Positions 41,917 to 54,276 of a stretch of DNA of 64,000 nucleotides are shown here, one piece after another. The notes below the pieces were generated by a model. The model saw nothing but the letters and a program-made list of their open reading frames with translations. It had not been told where the DNA came from and did not search any database. The translations under genes were made by a program, and so were the position numbers. The first letter of the stretch is position 1, and each line of letters opens with the position of its first letter. The stretch is from Aerococcus viridans (GTDB lineage Bacteria; Bacillota; Bacilli; Lactobacillales; Aerococcaceae): assembly GCF_002083135.2 (NCBI RefSeq), contig NZ_NBTM02000001.1:744001-808000 (forward strand). The letters run 5' to 3'.

Positions 41917-44382
41917 CTATACTTTAAAGCGCTTTAAGCGAAGGGCATTTAACAACACAGAAACTGAACTCAAGCTCATGGCTGCACCAGCAAACATAGG
42001 ACTTAATAATGGGCCACCAAACAGGTAGAGGATACCCATGGCGATTGGAATCCCAACCACATTATAGGCGAAGGCCCAAAAGAGATTTTGTTTAATGTTG
42101 AGAATAGTTGCTTTACTCAACTCAACTGATGTTGGTACGTCCATTAAGTCGCTACGCATCAAGACAATATCTGCTGATTCAATGGCTACATCAGTCCCGG
42201 AACCAATGGCAATTCCGACATTGGCTTGGGCAAGCGCTGGTGCATCATTGATCCCATCACCAACCATGGCCACGTGTAAGCCTTCATCTTGTAATTTCTT
42301 CACTTCATTAGCCTTGTCTTCCGGCAAGACTTCACTAAAGACCCGGTCGATACCGACTTGTTTGGCAATCGCCTCAGCTGTCCCCTTGTTGTCGCCTGTG
42401 ATCATGGCCACTTCAATGCCCATTCGGTGTAATTTTTGGATAGCTGCTATAGAGTTTTCTTTGACCGTATCCGCTACTGCGATAATCCCTAATAATTGGC
42501 CGTCAACCCCAACAAACATGGGCGTTTTACCCTCAGTAGCCAATTGGTCAGCCACAGCTCTTGCATCCGATAAATCTATATTGTGATCAGCCATTAATTT
42601 ACTGTTGCCTAACAAAACGATTCGGTCATTCAAGCTAACTTGTAAGCCGTGTCCAGGAATCGCTTGGAAATCTTGGCTAGCTGTTAATGCCAACTTGCGG
42701 TCCTTGGCTTCAGCTACAATCGCTTCACCTAGTGGATGTTCTGACCCCACTTCTGCAGACGCTGCAACTTGCAAAATATCATCTGCATCCGCGCCATTGA
42801 AAGCTTTAATATCTGTCACTACAGGTTTGCCTTCGGTAATGGTACCTGTTTTGTCAAAAACAATGGTTTGAACTTTATGAGTTTCCTCTAGGGCATCCCC
42901 ACTCTTAATCAAGACGCCATTTTCGGCACCCTTACCAGTCCCCACCATAATCGCTGTTGGCGTCGCCAAACCTAAGGCACATGGACAAGCAATCACTAGA
43001 ACGGAAATGGTAATTGACAAGGCAAATACCCATGATTCTTGCCCTAGGAAATGCCAGGCAAGTCCAGAAATCGCCGCTAAGCCCATCACAATGGGTACGA
43101 AAATACCCGACACTTTATCTGCTAATTTAGCAATCGGCGCTTTAGACCCTTGCGCTTCTTCAACAAGTTGGATAATTTGCGCAAGGGTTGTGTCCTTGCC
43201 GACCTTAGTGGCCTTGAATTGGAATGTCCCATTTTTGTTGATAGATGCACCAACAACCTTGTCGCCTACCCTTTTTTCAATTGGGATACTCTCCCCAGTA
43301 ATCATGGCTTCGTCAACCGCTGAGCTGCCCTCAACGACCTCGCCATCAACTGGTATTTTCTCGCCAGGGCGAACGACCAAAATATCGCCCGTCACCACCT
43401 GGTCAATCGCCACTTCAACCTCTTGACCGTCGCGCATTACTCGGGCCATTTTCGGTGCCAAGCCCATCAATTTTTTAATGGCTTCAGACGTCTTGCCCTT
43501 AGACACAGTCTCCAAATATTTCCCTAAAGTAATTAATGTCAATATAACCGCTGCTGACTCAAAGTATAAGTCAGGATGACCGTGACCCACATGCAGCTGG
43601 CCGGACACCAATAGACCTGTCATCACAATCCCTTGACCAAGCGCTGCCGCTGTCCCAATAGCGATCAAGGAATCCATATTGGGGTGTCCTTTAAAGAGGG
43701 CTTTAAAACCCACTTTGTAGAAGTCGCGTCCCAAATACACTACCGGTAAGGTCAGCAACAACTGGATAGCCGCAAAATTCACGGCATTGGTCATTGGATT
43801 CAAGAATTCAGGTAAGGGTAAACCGCCAAAGGGTAGCATAGGACCCATGGCTATATAAAGTAAAGGCACAGTGAAAACGGCAGACCATAAAAAGCGGCGC
43901 CATAAAGCTTGGATATGGGCACTTTGACGCTCGGCTTGACTAGTCCCTTCCTGTTCACTGGTTTCCAATTTGGCTTGGTAGCCCGTATCTTCAACTGTAT
44001 GAACTATATCAGAAACATTTAGGGCCGCTTCATCAAAGGTCACTGTCATTTTTTCAGTGGCTAAATTCACATTTACCGATGAAACAGAAGCTAATTTACC
44101 TACCGATTTCTCAATCGCTTGGGCGCAAGACGCACAGGTCATCCCTTCAATTTCAAAACTGGTCGCCGATAAATTTTTCACCGCCTTGTAACCTGCATTT
44201 TCAACTGCCTGAGTGATATCAGCCTCTGAAACTTGTTGGTCATCATAAGTAACCGTCAACTTTTCAGTTGCCAAGTTCACATTCGCAGCATCCATGCCGG
44301 CTAACTTGCCTACCGATTTCTCGACCGCTTGCGCACAGGATGCACAAGTCATGCCTTCAATTGTATAAGTATCTCTCATCAT
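41917..44382 (-). CDS. copA: Copper-exporting P1B-1 ATPase CopA with two metal-binding domains
   Basis: Exports Cu(I) with ATP. Two N-terminal heavy-metal domains each start with GMTCASCAQ (near residues 9-17 and 79-87). Then TGES, the CPC metal site [32 protein letters not shown] and [12 protein letters not shown]. Length 821, normal for a two-domain CopA. Follows copZ by 21 nt in one operon under a perfect cop box. With copB at 25 kb this gives two copper pumps of different class. Confidence 0.97.
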   Translation of the reverse strand: MMRDTYTIEGMTCASCAQAVEKSVGKLAGMDAANVNLATEKLTVTYDDQQVSEADITQAVENAGYKAVKNLSATSFEIEGMTCASCAQAIEKSVGKLASVSSVNVNLATEKMTVTFDEAALNVSDIVHTVEDTGYQAKLETSEQEGTSQAERQSAHIQALWRRFLWSAVFTVPLLYIAMGPMLPFGGLPLPEFLNPMTNAVNFAAIQLLLTLPVVYLGRDFYKVGFKALFKGHPNMDSLIAIGTAAALGQGIVMTGLLVSGQLHVGHGHPDLYFESAAVILTLITLGKYLETVSKGKTSEAIKKLMGLAPKMARVMRDGQEVEVAIDQVVTGDILVVRPGEKIPVDGEVVEGSSAVDEAMITGESIPIEKRVGDKVVGASINKNGTFQFKATKVGKDTTLAQIIQLVEEAQGSKAPIAKLADKVSGIFVPIVMGLAAISGLAWHFLGQESWVFALSITISVLVIACPCALGLATPTAIMVGTGKGAENGVLIKSGDALEETHKVQTIVFDKTGTITEGKPVVTDIKAFNGADADDILQVAASAEVGSEHPLGEAIVAEAKDRKLALTASQDFQAIPGHGLQVSLNDRIVLLGNSKLMADHNIDLSDARAVADQLATEGKTPMFVGVDGQLLGIIAVADTVKENSIAAIQKLHRMGIEVAMITGDNKGTAEAIAKQVGIDRVFSEVLPEDKANEVKKLQDEGLHVAMVGDGINDAPALAQANVGIAIGSGTDVAIESADIVLMRSDLMDVPTSVELSKATILNIKQNLFWAFAYNVVGIPIAMGILYLFGGPLLSPMFAGAAMSLSSVSVLLNALRLKRFKV

Positions 44383-44403
44383 GCATCATCCTTTAGACGA
44401 AAA

Positions 44404-44616
44404 TTATTGCGGGTTGGCTGTATAGCCCGCTTCCGCAACAGCAGCCACAATGGCCGCACTATCTACTACTTGATCATCAAATTTGACCGTTAACACTTTG
44501 CTTTCAACCGGTACATCCGCTGCTTCAACGCCATTTAAGCCAGTTACTTCCTTTTCAATACGCGCCTTGCAGTGGGCACATGACATATCTGGGACTAAGT
44601 AAGTTTTCGTATTCAT
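44404..44616 (-). CDS. copZ: Copper chaperone CopZ
   Basis: A 70-residue heavy-metal-associated domain with the MSCAHC copper ligands near residue 11. CopZ carries Cu(I) to CopA and, in enterococci, to the CopY repressor. First gene of copZ-copA; copY itself is not in the window. GGAGCG precedes the ATG. Confidence 0.93.
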   Translation of the reverse strand: MNTKTYLVPDMSCAHCKARIEKEVTGLNGVEAADVPVESKVLTVKFDDQVVDSAAIVAAVAEAGYTANPQ

Positions 44617-44657
44617 ATTAAAACGCTCCTTATTTATGTATGTGTTTTTATATTGTT

Positions 44658-44667
44658 TACATTTGTA
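44658..44667. promoter_or_regulatory. Cop box (CopY operator) of copZ-copA
   Basis: TACATTTGTA matches TACANNTGTA exactly, 42 nt upstream of copZ and next to a TATAAA -10 box on minus. Confidence 0.85.
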
Positions 44668-44847
44668 ATCTTAATAAACTTAATATACCTTTACTGATTA
44701 CGCTTGTCAACGATAAAGTCGCCATTTTTTCAATTTCCTAAAAAATGAAGGCTAAATAGCTCATGTGGTGAATTCTTCCTCATCAATAACTGGATTCACT
44801 ATCATTGTCCATAATAGGATTATTCACTAGAATTTGTTCCCTATCCG

Positions 44848-45087
44848 TTACACACGACAAGGAATACCTATCCGGTTAAATCGTAGTTCTATTTCCTTTG
44901 CAATTAGACCTGAATTACCAAGTCCATAAATACAGATAGCTTTATATTCAGTAATGTCCTGACTAATCTGGTTTAAACTACCGTCTTGTGTTAATTCAGA
45001 GGGCTTTTTTAATAGCGTACTATAGTCCGTTAACACACTAGAAATCCCAATATTCATTTCTTGAACCAAAAAAAGCAGGACTATCAA
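44848..45087 (-). pseudogene. Fragment of an RpiR/MurR-type regulator (SIS domain part)
   Basis: The frame contains ICIYGLGNSGLIAKEIELRF then NRIGIPCRV-stop, the first half of the phosphosugar-binding SIS domain of RpiR regulators. The N-terminal HTH and the rest of the SIS domain are absent. Past the stop, another frame continues TDREQILVNNPIM, as expected after a frameshift, before it too ends. The gene is dead; no cognate sugar operon is adjacent. Confidence 0.65.
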
Positions 45088-45125
45088 AGCCCCGCTTATG
45101 AATATCTTATAAATGTTGTATCTAA

Positions 45126-46436
<1,311 letters not shown>

Positions 46437-47825
46437 TTATGCAAACATTTCATCATCAGTTCTAAAGCTCACTGATGAAAATTTGTTAAATTCTTTTGTA
46501 AAAATAAGTTTCACTGTTCCACGCGCACCGGACCGGTTTTTCTCGATAATAACCTCTACGATATTATCTTCTAGTCTCGGTTCGCCACCATCATCATCTT
46601 CGCCCTCGCCACGTTCATAATAATCATCACGATATAGGAAAGCAACGATATCCGCATCCTGCTCGATTGATCCCGACTCACGAATGTCAGAAAGGACGGG
46701 ACGTTTATCCTGCCGCTGTTCCACACCACGTGATAATTGAGATAAGGCGATTACAGGCACGTGTAATTCTTTGGCGATTTTCTTTAATTGTCGCGAAATA
46801 TCAGACACTTCTTGTTGTCTGTTTTCATTTCGTTTACCAGACCCTTCAATTAATTGAAGGTAGTCTATCACAATTAAGTCCAGGCGCCCCCGTTCTTTAA
46901 GTAGACGTCTACTCTTAGAACGAATTTCGGTTACCCTAATACCTGGTGTATCATCAATATAAATATCCGCTTCCGATAGCGCCCCTGAAGCAACGATCAA
47001 ATCTGACCATTCATCTTCAGTTAGCTGTCCGGTCCTTAAATGACCAGCATTTATACTACCTTCCGCACAAATCATACGATTTACCAGAGATCCAGCCCCC
47101 ATCTCCAAAGAAAAGACTGCGACAACACCATCTTGCTTAGTTGCCACATTCTGTGCGATATTCAAAGCAAAGGCTGTCTTACCAACGGCCGGACGTGCTG
47201 CTAGAATAATCAACTCTTCTGGTTGCAGCCCAGCTGTCATCGCATCTAGATCAGGATAACCAGTTGGAATCCCTGTTACGTCCTGACCATTTTTAGATAA
47301 ATCATCTAAATTTTGCATAGACTCGAACACGACATCTCGAATATGGATAAATCCATTTCGATTTCGGTTTTCTGCCACATTTAAAATAGACTTTTCAGCC
47401 TCATCTAAAATGACAGATACTGACTCCTCTTGCTCAAAACTATCGCGGGCAATCTTATTAGAAGCTTGAATCAGCTTTCTCAATAAAGATTTCTCTTCAA
47501 CTATGCGGGCATAGTATTCCGCATTCGCTGCAGTCGGGGTATCATTTGCCAATTGGAAAATGTACTCGTAGCCGCCAACATTTTCAAGCATATGCATGTT
47601 ATTTAATTTTTGTTGAACCGTTAATGCATCAATTGCCTCATCATCCCGGTTCAGTTCTTCCATCGCTTCAAAAATAAGTTGGTTTGCACGACTATAAAAA
47701 TCATCGGCAGAAACATACTCCAGCACTGAAATGAACACATCGGAATCAAGTAAGATGGCACCGAGCACAGCTTGCTCAGCCTCTATACTTTGAGGCGGTG
47801 TTGTATGATCTAAATTCTCCGCCAA
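46437..47825 (-). CDS. dnaB: Replicative DNA helicase DnaB (DnaC in Bacillus)
   Basis: Hexameric helicase of the replication fork. The N-terminal domain (HTTPPQSIEAEQAVLGAILL) is followed by the RecA-like motor: Walker A AARPAVGKTAFALNIA, VIDYLQLI, QLKKIAKELHVPVIALSQLSR. Length 462, normal, no intein. Part of gdpP-rplI-dnaB-purA, a block that lies close to the chromosomal origin in low-GC Gram-positives. Confidence 0.97.
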   Translation of the reverse strand: MAENLDHTTPPQSIEAEQAVLGAILLDSDVFISVLEYVSADDFYSRANQLIFEAMEELNRDDEAIDALTVQQKLNNMHMLENVGGYEYIFQLANDTPTAANAEYYARIVEEKSLLRKLIQASNKIARDSFEQEESVSVILDEAEKSILNVAENRNRNGFIHIRDVVFESMQNLDDLSKNGQDVTGIPTGYPDLDAMTAGLQPEELIILAARPAVGKTAFALNIAQNVATKQDGVVAVFSLEMGAGSLVNRMICAEGSINAGHLRTGQLTEDEWSDLIVASGALSEADIYIDDTPGIRVTEIRSKSRRLLKERGRLDLIVIDYLQLIEGSGKRNENRQQEVSDISRQLKKIAKELHVPVIALSQLSRGVEQRQDKRPVLSDIRESGSIEQDADIVAFLYRDDYYERGEGEDDDGGEPRLEDNIVEVIIEKNRSGARGTVKLIFTKEFNKFSSVSFRTDDEMFA

Positions 47826-47896
47826 ATCAGCACCTCCATCACCTAACTATTATACTAAAAAACATAAGCAAATTGATATAAAAATTGAATAAAATA

Positions 47897-47923
47897 GGAG
47901 GCCAGGAAATCATCCTAGCCTCC
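47897..47923 (-). terminator. Terminator downstream of rplI
   Basis: GGAGGCCAGGA faces TCCTAGCCTCC (one mismatch), then a T-rich stretch on minus. It would partly separate rplI from dnaB. Confidence 0.7.
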
Positions 47924-47943
47924 AACATATAGATAGACTAGCC

Positions 47944-48396
47944 CTATTCTTCGACGATATGTACGCGAATAGTAGCTTCAACATCATGATGTAATTTTAC
48001 AGGTACATTTGTGTAACCAAATGAACGGATTGGTTCGTCCAAGTCCATTTTACGTTTGTCTAATTTAATACCGTATTGTTTCAACATGCCAGTAGCAATT
48101 TGTTTAGATGGGACTGAACCAAATAAACGGCCGTCTTCTCCACCCTTAGCTTTAATCGTTACGACTGTTTTCTCGTCTTCGATTTTCGCTTTTAAGTCTT
48201 TTGCTTCTTGTAGTTCTTCTTGCGCTTGTTTCTCATTGGCTTTTTCTTTACCACGTTGCGCAGAAACAGCACTTGCTGTAGCTTCCTTGGCTAAACCTTT
48301 TTTCAATAAGAAGTTTTGGGCATAGCCATTAGGGACTTCTTTTACTTGACCCTTTTTACCTTGATTTTTAACATCTTGTAGAAAAATAACCTTCAT
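47944..48396 (-). CDS. rplI: 50S ribosomal protein L9
   Basis: Binds 23S rRNA domain V. The N-terminal [30 protein letters not shown] block is diagnostic, followed by the long charged connecting helix and a C-terminal domain ([13 protein letters not shown]). Length 150, normal. Its ATG is 3 nt after the gdpP stop, with GAGGAGG inside the end of gdpP. Confidence 0.98.
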   Translation of the reverse strand: MKVIFLQDVKNQGKKGQVKEVPNGYAQNFLLKKGLAKEATASAVSAQRGKEKANEKQAQEELQEAKDLKAKIEDEKTVVTIKAKGGEDGRLFGSVPSKQIATGMLKQYGIKLDKRKMDLDEPIRSFGYTNVPVKLHHDVEATIRVHIVEE

Positions 48397-48398
48397 GA

Positions 48399-50426
48399 TT
48401 ATTCATCCTCCTCATCTTTATCCATAATAACAGATTTTAACATGTCTACTGCTTCAGAGACAGTCACATCTGAAATTTGTGTAGCAGCATTCGATAAATG
48501 ACCACCACCACCTAACTCTTCCATTGTACGTTGAACATTAATCGTTCCAAGACTACGTGCAGAAATACCTACCCGACCGTCTTCTCTTAGATAAACCACA
48601 AAAGAAGCATCCACGTTACGCATAGATAGCAAAGTATCAGCTGCTTGGGCAGCCGTAACTGAGTCATAGACATCCTTATCTCCACCACTAGCAATACCCA
48701 GATTGCCAGAAATCAATTCAACATTTTCAATTAATTGATTACGTTTAATGTAGTCCGTTAAGTCCTCTTTCAATAGGTTTTGAATCATAAATGAATCAGC
48801 ACCTACAGATTTTAAGTAACTAGCTGCATCAAAGGTTCTTGACCCTGTACGTAGAGAGAAATTACGTGTATCCACGATCATACCCGCTAACATAGCAGTT
48901 GCTTCAATTCGTTTAATTGGTTCACTTTCTTGATTTTGATACTCGAAGAACTCTGTAATTAACTCACTTGCAGAAGAAGCATAAGGCTCAATATATTCTA
49001 ACAATACATTATCCGGCACTTCTTCACCCTTACGGTGGTGGTCAATAATAATAACAGGTCTATTCGGTGTAATCAAGTCTGGAGCAGTGGTAATTGACGG
49101 ACGATGCACGTCCACCAAGAATAGTAGGGAATCCTGTGCCATCAACTCTTCCGCTTGTTCAGGCGAGATGATTGATTCCGCAATTGATCCATCCTTACGT
49201 AACTCTACCAATAAACGTTCAATATCATCATTAACACGACTTTCATCAATAATCACATAACAAATTTGATTATTCATTTGAGCAATACGACGAATACCCA
49301 AGCAGGCACCAATAGCATCCATATCAGGGTAATCATGCCCCATAACGAATACTGAAGACGTGTTTTGAATCATCGTTGAAATAGTATTGGCGATTTGACG
49401 TGAACGTACACGTGTACGTTTTTCCATCGGGTTTGTCTTACCACCATAATAACGCGCTTTTTGATTTTTAGTACGGACAACGACTTGGTCACCCCCACGA
49501 CTTTGCGCAAGGTCTAAGTTAGACTGTGCTTGTTCAGAAATATCATCCACATCAATAATGTCATCTTTCTCTTGGTAAGAAATTCCCATAGAAATCGTTA
49601 ATGGTGTATTAGCCTTTGATGTTTTGTCACGAAGGTTGTCAACGACCACAAACTTATTCTCTTCCATTCGAGACAACTGACCATAAGTTGATACCAGTAA
49701 GAAATGATCATCATCCAAACGTTTAATATAAGAATCATAATTCTTAGCCCACTTAGATAAATCACTCGTTACCAAGTTATCAATCGTAGATTTTCTTCTA
49801 TCATTCATTGAAGATACCGTTTCATCATAATTATCAATCACGATATGACCAATTACAATACGGCCAAGGTCAGCATGCTCAGCAATAATCCCGTACTCGG
49901 TTGCATCAATAAAGTACATAGCATGCTCATCTCTTAAATAAGTTACCTCGAAATGCGCATTCTTCCACTGAAATCGTTTAGATTTCAATGACGGATCTTC
50001 CTGGAATTCCTTGTATAATTCAAAAATTTCTTCATCTAAATCATTAATATCTAATCCAATGATTTCCTTCTGGTAGAAGTACTTTTGTAAAAAGGGGTTT
50101 ACCCATTCAATTGTTGGATCATTTTCATCGAAGACAATAATACCAATAGGCATCTTCAATAAAATTTCACTTTGCACAGATTTAATCTGGTTACCTAATC
50201 CTAAGATATATTCACTTAAGGCGGTTAACATCTGGACCAAAGCAAAACCAAGTAAACCTATTACAACAACAATCAAACTAACAATTACAAAACCCATTTG
50301 TAAACTAACTGCTGCACTAATACCGGTCACGATAATTAATAATAATAGCGCGATAATAAGTGGCCATATAATTGCCGACTTCAATAAGAAAGAAGGAATT
50401 TTAGACTGCCAATTCTCTCTCTTCAT
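48399..50426 (-). CDS. gdpP: c-di-AMP phosphodiesterase GdpP
   Basis: Degrades the second messenger c-di-AMP, which controls potassium and osmotic balance. Two N-terminal membrane spans, a PAS-like domain (about 80-165), a degenerate GGDEF domain, and a C-terminal DHH/DHHA1 module: [33 protein letters not shown] and the final [14 protein letters not shown]. The ATG at 50426 has AAAGGAG 6 nt before it; an extra 10-residue extension is not supported. Length 675. First gene left of the origin-like region, transcribed away from it. Confidence 0.96.
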   Translation of the reverse strand: MKRENWQSKIPSFLLKSAIIWPLIIALLLLIIVTGISAAVSLQMGFVIVSLIVVVIGLLGFALVQMLTALSEYILGLGNQIKSVQSEILLKMPIGIIVFDENDPTIEWVNPFLQKYFYQKEIIGLDINDLDEEIFELYKEFQEDPSLKSKRFQWKNAHFEVTYLRDEHAMYFIDATEYGIIAEHADLGRIVIGHIVIDNYDETVSSMNDRRKSTIDNLVTSDLSKWAKNYDSYIKRLDDDHFLLVSTYGQLSRMEENKFVVVDNLRDKTSKANTPLTISMGISYQEKDDIIDVDDISEQAQSNLDLAQSRGGDQVVVRTKNQKARYYGGKTNPMEKRTRVRSRQIANTISTMIQNTSSVFVMGHDYPDMDAIGACLGIRRIAQMNNQICYVIIDESRVNDDIERLLVELRKDGSIAESIISPEQAEELMAQDSLLFLVDVHRPSITTAPDLITPNRPVIIIDHHRKGEEVPDNVLLEYIEPYASSASELITEFFEYQNQESEPIKRIEATAMLAGMIVDTRNFSLRTGSRTFDAASYLKSVGADSFMIQNLLKEDLTDYIKRNQLIENVELISGNLGIASGGDKDVYDSVTAAQAADTLLSMRNVDASFVVYLREDGRVGISARSLGTINVQRTMEELGGGGHLSNAATQISDVTVSEAVDMLKSVIMDKDEEDE

Positions 50427-50543
50427 AATAATCTCCTTTAGGTCAAAATTCGACACTTTAACATATACTATTTTAACACAATCTTAAGAAACAATCATTT
50501 TTATATATTTTAAGTCGTTGCCAAACACTTGTTCTGTTATAAT

Positions 50544-50559
50544 TGTTTCACGTGAAACA
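50544..50559. promoter_or_regulatory. parS site 1
   Basis: TGTTTCACGTGAAACA, exact ParB-binding consensus; the dyad extends to 22 bp (50541-50562). Confidence 0.92.
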
Positions 50560-50865
50560 ATTAAATGGTATCTAATCATAATGGGATTATTGATTTCTAA
50601 ATGAAAATTTTAATATCTATATATTTTATAAAAATCTTATGTGTTGAAAAAATAATTTAAAACCCTATTACCATATTGTATAAGCATTTTTAAAATCGAC
50701 AAACCCCTGTAATTGATATGGTCTTATTTCTAGGTAGGAAATATAAATTTTTTAATCGTTTCAAGTAAGTAGAAAATAGATATAATATTTCTTTAAATCG
50801 GTATCATTCATGTCTTATCAAAAATATCAAAGTCAAAAACTTCTTTAAGAAATAACCAACATGCA

Positions 50866-50881
50866 TGTTTCACGTGAAACA
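50866..50881. promoter_or_regulatory. parS site 2
   Basis: Exact TGTTTCACGTGAAACA, dyad extended to 26 bp (50861-50886) by ATGCA arms. Confidence 0.92.
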
Positions 50882-51178
50882 TGCATACTAATTGCAACGA
50901 GTCTTATGTGATCGCATGTTTTATAATGTGAGTACTCTCCGATACTAAAATATCTTACCTCAGACCACTAACAAATGCTTCTAAGGACGCTATAAGTCAT
51001 TGTATTGATTCACCTTTGAATTATCCTATCCGCAAAGCAAATTGTTCTAAAGAGGATAGATTTTTATACCAGCCTACCCCCACTCACTAGAAGCTATTTA
51101 TTTACCGTAAATCAAATTGATGAATGAAAGTAATTATCCAATAGCTAGCTACAAATTGAAATAACCGACGATGAATGA

Positions 51179-51194
51179 AGTTTCACGTGAAACA
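51179..51194. promoter_or_regulatory. parS site 3
   Basis: AGTTTCACGTGAAACA, one mismatch at the outermost base; flanks GATGA and TCATC add further symmetry. Confidence 0.88.
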
Positions 51195-51600
51195 TCATCG
51201 AAGGACAAAATGATTACAAGTTTATTGAAGTAGCTACTATATAATCTTAAATCAATAGAATCCATATCCATACTGTTAGTCCTAACTATATTAATTAGAC
51301 ACCCAACTTGTCAGCTTATTGGATAGCTACTAACTACATCAATACATCACATCATCCATCTGTTAAACCTAGAATATAATGAAGTTCTTTGGTTTGCTGC
51401 TATAAAATGTTTTAGTATATCACAGTGCACAGTAATAAGTAATAAAAAATAAGTATTTATTTCACAGAAAACTTTAGGACATTATTCTTGTACTACTAGT
51501 ATTAACTTATTACTACCTTTGCCTGCTGCATATAAGTTCTATTATTCTAAAACCTTCTATTTATATCAGAATAATACTAATAGAGTCTTTTATGGAGAAT

Positions 51601-51616
51601 TGTTTCACGTGAAACA
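51601..51616. promoter_or_regulatory. parS site 4
   Basis: Exact TGTTTCACGTGAAACA. Confidence 0.92.
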
Positions 51617-51832
51617 TACTAAAACAACATAGCATCAGCCATGAGGCTAGTAATTATTTCAAATCAATCTAATATTGACCTAGTGCGACGGTGAGAAGTC
51701 TAATACTTTTTTCTTTAAATTTTATTTGCAAAGAAGCACCCAGCGAGGGTTAACCCTTTTGTATAAGGATTATAAAGCCTAAGGCATTTAACATTTACCA
51801 CACATAGAGGAATAATCAGTACTAAAGAGGAA

Positions 51833-51848
51833 TGTTTCACGTGAAACA
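51833..51848. promoter_or_regulatory. parS site 5
   Basis: Exact TGTTTCACGTGAAACA inside a larger dyad with outer arms AGAGG and CCTCT. Confidence 0.92.
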
Positions 51849-52235
51849 TCCCTCTAGTTTAATAAAAAAGCCTAATTAAAGTAGCATGTAAATAAAACAT
51901 AAGTCATTCTATAATCACAGAAACTTTTGTAACTCATTATAGTAAAGCATCGATTTTACTTTTAACGGGTGAAGGAAATGGTGAATGGTGATTGATTTTA
52001 GAAACCGGTACCCTACAAACTGTCTAAAATAAGCCTTATTAATAGGATATTAGCCAAAAGATACAGTGAAAAACTCATGCATTAACCCTTTATTGAACAA
52101 GACCTTGGTCAATCATAATATATAAGAGAAATTCAATAAATAGATCCTTATTAACTCTCGCCTGCTACTAAAAATTACCAATTAAGTAAGGATTGGAATA
52201 AGATAAGCAAGTAAGAAGGGTGCGCTTATTAATAC

Positions 52236-52251
52236 AGTTCCACGTGAAATG
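52236..52251. promoter_or_regulatory. Degenerate parS-like site 6
   Basis: AGTTCCACGTGAAATG keeps the CACGTG core but differs at three outer positions; binding would be weak. A still weaker relative is at 52822-52837. Confidence 0.5.
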
Positions 52252-52786
52252 TCATTAAAACCAAGCAACAGATAATTCTTCTTATTCTACTTTTCTAGGT
52301 TATATTTATACTGCTCTCCGTTATTCACTTATTTCAAGTGTAACTAATATTGTACCCATTCTAAATTCTCCTTAACTTCCCCTATTAGATTGTTATATTC
52401 ATGTTTAAAATATATCAATGCTTTGCTTTCTTCTTCTTTATGCAACCTCATTTGCTTGTGAAATTTCACATCTATATTCACTTAAAAAGAGATACACCAC
52501 CTTTTCTTTTCTACTTTTGCTGCTTTGAATATATCTCTTTACTTTTATACGACTAATTACCATCTTTTGATCACTTATCTTTTATCTACTTTTTCCCTTT
52601 TTTACCCTAATGTTTTTACATAAAGCCACTAGCAATCCATACCCGCTTTTTAAAAATTGCAATCTTTTCATCTAAATTCCCTTCACTGTACTACAACAAT
52701 TAGTTTTCGTATATGTTATATATCCTTACATGATATAGACTATTTTTGCTCTTTATTTAATTTTCAAACACTTATATACCGTCAAT

Positions 52787-52795
52787 TTATCCACA
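52787..52795 (+). promoter_or_regulatory. DnaA box 1
   Basis: TTATCCACA, exact consensus. Confidence 0.8.
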
Positions 52796-52928
52796 TCATT
52801 ATGCAGCTATTTTTAACAACAGTTTTCATGTGAAACTTCCACTTCAGTAAAAATAATCGATTAAAATATACCTATTCCACATGTGAATAAGTCATTTATA
52901 AATAGGAATATACTCAATATTCTGGTTT

Positions 52929-52937
52929 TTATCCACA
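52929..52937 (+). promoter_or_regulatory. DnaA box 2
   Basis: TTATCCACA, exact, same orientation as box 1. Confidence 0.8.
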
Positions 52938-52994
52938 ACACAATTGCCTACTGCAACAGTGAAATGCGAACATTTTTTCGACTTAGACACAGAC

Positions 52995-53003
52995 TTATCC
53001 ACA
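52995..53003 (+). promoter_or_regulatory. DnaA box 3
   Basis: TTATCCACA, exact, same orientation, 58 nt after box 2. Confidence 0.8.
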
Positions 53004-53244
53004 AACACATGTCTTCTAGTTTGAATTTTATCTTTAAGCTACTTAATCGACTTCTCTTCCTATTATTATTAAAACGGTAAGAAGTAGTATTAAAAACAAT
53101 TAAGACAAATGTTAAGAAAATATGAATAGAAAACTATTTTTCCTTGAAATTTTATTCTAGTTGATGTAAAGTATCTTAAACTCAAAGCGATTAAAATTAA
53201 ATGATAAAATTTATTAAACTATCATTTTTAAAGGAGCTAAAACC

Positions 53245-54276
53245 ATGTCCTCTAACCAGGTATTATTAGAAATTAATCATTTACATACTGGATTTCGTTT
53301 TGGCGATGAGTACTTTAATGCTGTCGATGATGTTACTTTGACTTTGAATGAGAATGAAGTCCTTGCCATTGTAGGGGAGTCAGGGTCAGGTAAAAGTACT
53401 TTAGCCACCTCGATTGTTGGCTTACATAATCGAGCGAATACGCAAATCCAGGGTGAGATTCTCTATAGAGGGAATAATCTTTTAGAAAATACTGAAGCGC
53501 AGTTTAACAAAATTAGGGGAAATGATATTGGGATGATTTTCCAGGATCCTTTAGGTTCTTTAAACCCCTTGATGACAATACAAGATCAAATTGAAGAAAC
53601 TTTATTGTATCATTCTGGTTTATCCAAATCTCAACGTCTTGCGAGGGTGGAGGAACTATTAACACAGGTTCAAATCCCTCATCCAAAACGTGTGATGAAA
53701 CAATATCCGCATGAATTATCTGGTGGTATGCGCCAACGTGTAGTGATTGCAATTGCTTTAGCAAACAAGCCAGCCATTATTATTGCTGATGAGCCGACTA
53801 CTGCCTTAGATGTGACTGTGCAGGCGCAAATCTTAGATTTAATGAATGATATTCAAGATGAGACGGGATCTGGCATCCTATTAATTACCCATGATTTAGG
53901 GGTAGTTGCACAAACGGCAGATAAGGTAGCCGTGATGTATGCCGGTGAGGTAGTTGAAATTGCTGATGTGTTTGAAATATTTAATAATCCAAAACATCCT
54001 TATACGCGATCACTACTGAATTCAGTGCCACACGAGCTTGAGAGTGAGGAAGATGAGCTTCATGTTATTCAAGGAACTGTGCCTTCACTGCAAAACCTGC
54101 CAAGAAGTGGTTGCCGTTTTGCTAGTCGTATTCCATGGATTGATGATAGTGAGCATGAAGAAAATCCGACCATGCATGAGCTGGCGCCAAATCATTTCGT
54201 GAAATGTACTTGTTGGCAGCATTTCCATTTCCCCGAGGAAGCGGATGTTGCGGACTTGAAGGAAGGGGTCGAGTAA
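53245..54276 (+). CDS. oppD: Oligopeptide ABC transporter ATPase OppD
   Basis: One of two ATPases of the oligopeptide importer. Walker [14 protein letters not shown] near 40, Q-loop [14 protein letters not shown], signature [12 protein letters not shown], Walker [14 protein letters not shown], and the C-terminal peptide-transporter extension with a Cys-containing iron-sulfur-type motif ([11 protein letters not shown] and later HFVKCTCW). Length 343. AAAGGAG precedes the ATG. First gene of oppDFBCA, transcribed away from the origin-like region. Confidence 0.96.
   Translation: MSSNQVLLEINHLHTGFRFGDEYFNAVDDVTLTLNENEVLAIVGESGSGKSTLATSIVGLHNRANTQIQGEILYRGNNLLENTEAQFNKIRGNDIGMIFQDPLGSLNPLMTIQDQIEETLLYHSGLSKSQRLARVEELLTQVQIPHPKRVMKQYPHELSGGMRQRVVIAIALANKPAIIIADEPTTALDVTVQAQILDLMNDIQDETGSGILLITHDLGVVAQTADKVAVMYAGEVVEIADVFEIFNNPKHPYTRSLLNSVPHELESEEDELHVIQGTVPSLQNLPRSGCRFASRIPWIDDSEHEENPTMHELAPNHFVKCTCWQHFHFPEEADVADLKEGVE

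Larger units (their letters stand above)
50457..53244. other. Probable chromosomal replication origin region (oriC) with parS array
   Basis: A 2.8-kb stretch with no credible gene. The left 1.8 kb holds five parS palindromes plus one degenerate copy; the right 0.25 kb holds three perfect DnaA boxes, a one-mismatch box TGTGAATAA (52882-52890), and AT-rich sequence beyond (53040-53220) that could unwind. Genes diverge on the two sides, and gdpP-rplI-dnaB-purA, a usual origin neighbour, flanks it. No dnaA, dnaN, rpmH, rnpA or parB is in the window. The region 52300-52780 is pyrimidine-rich on plus and otherwise featureless. Confidence 0.75.

Noticed and set aside
52883-53080. A 65-codon open frame rich in Leu, Arg and Phe in the origin-like region
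   Set aside because: No ribosome site, low-complexity product, and it contains two of the DnaA boxes; treated as non-coding. It does not resemble RpmH.
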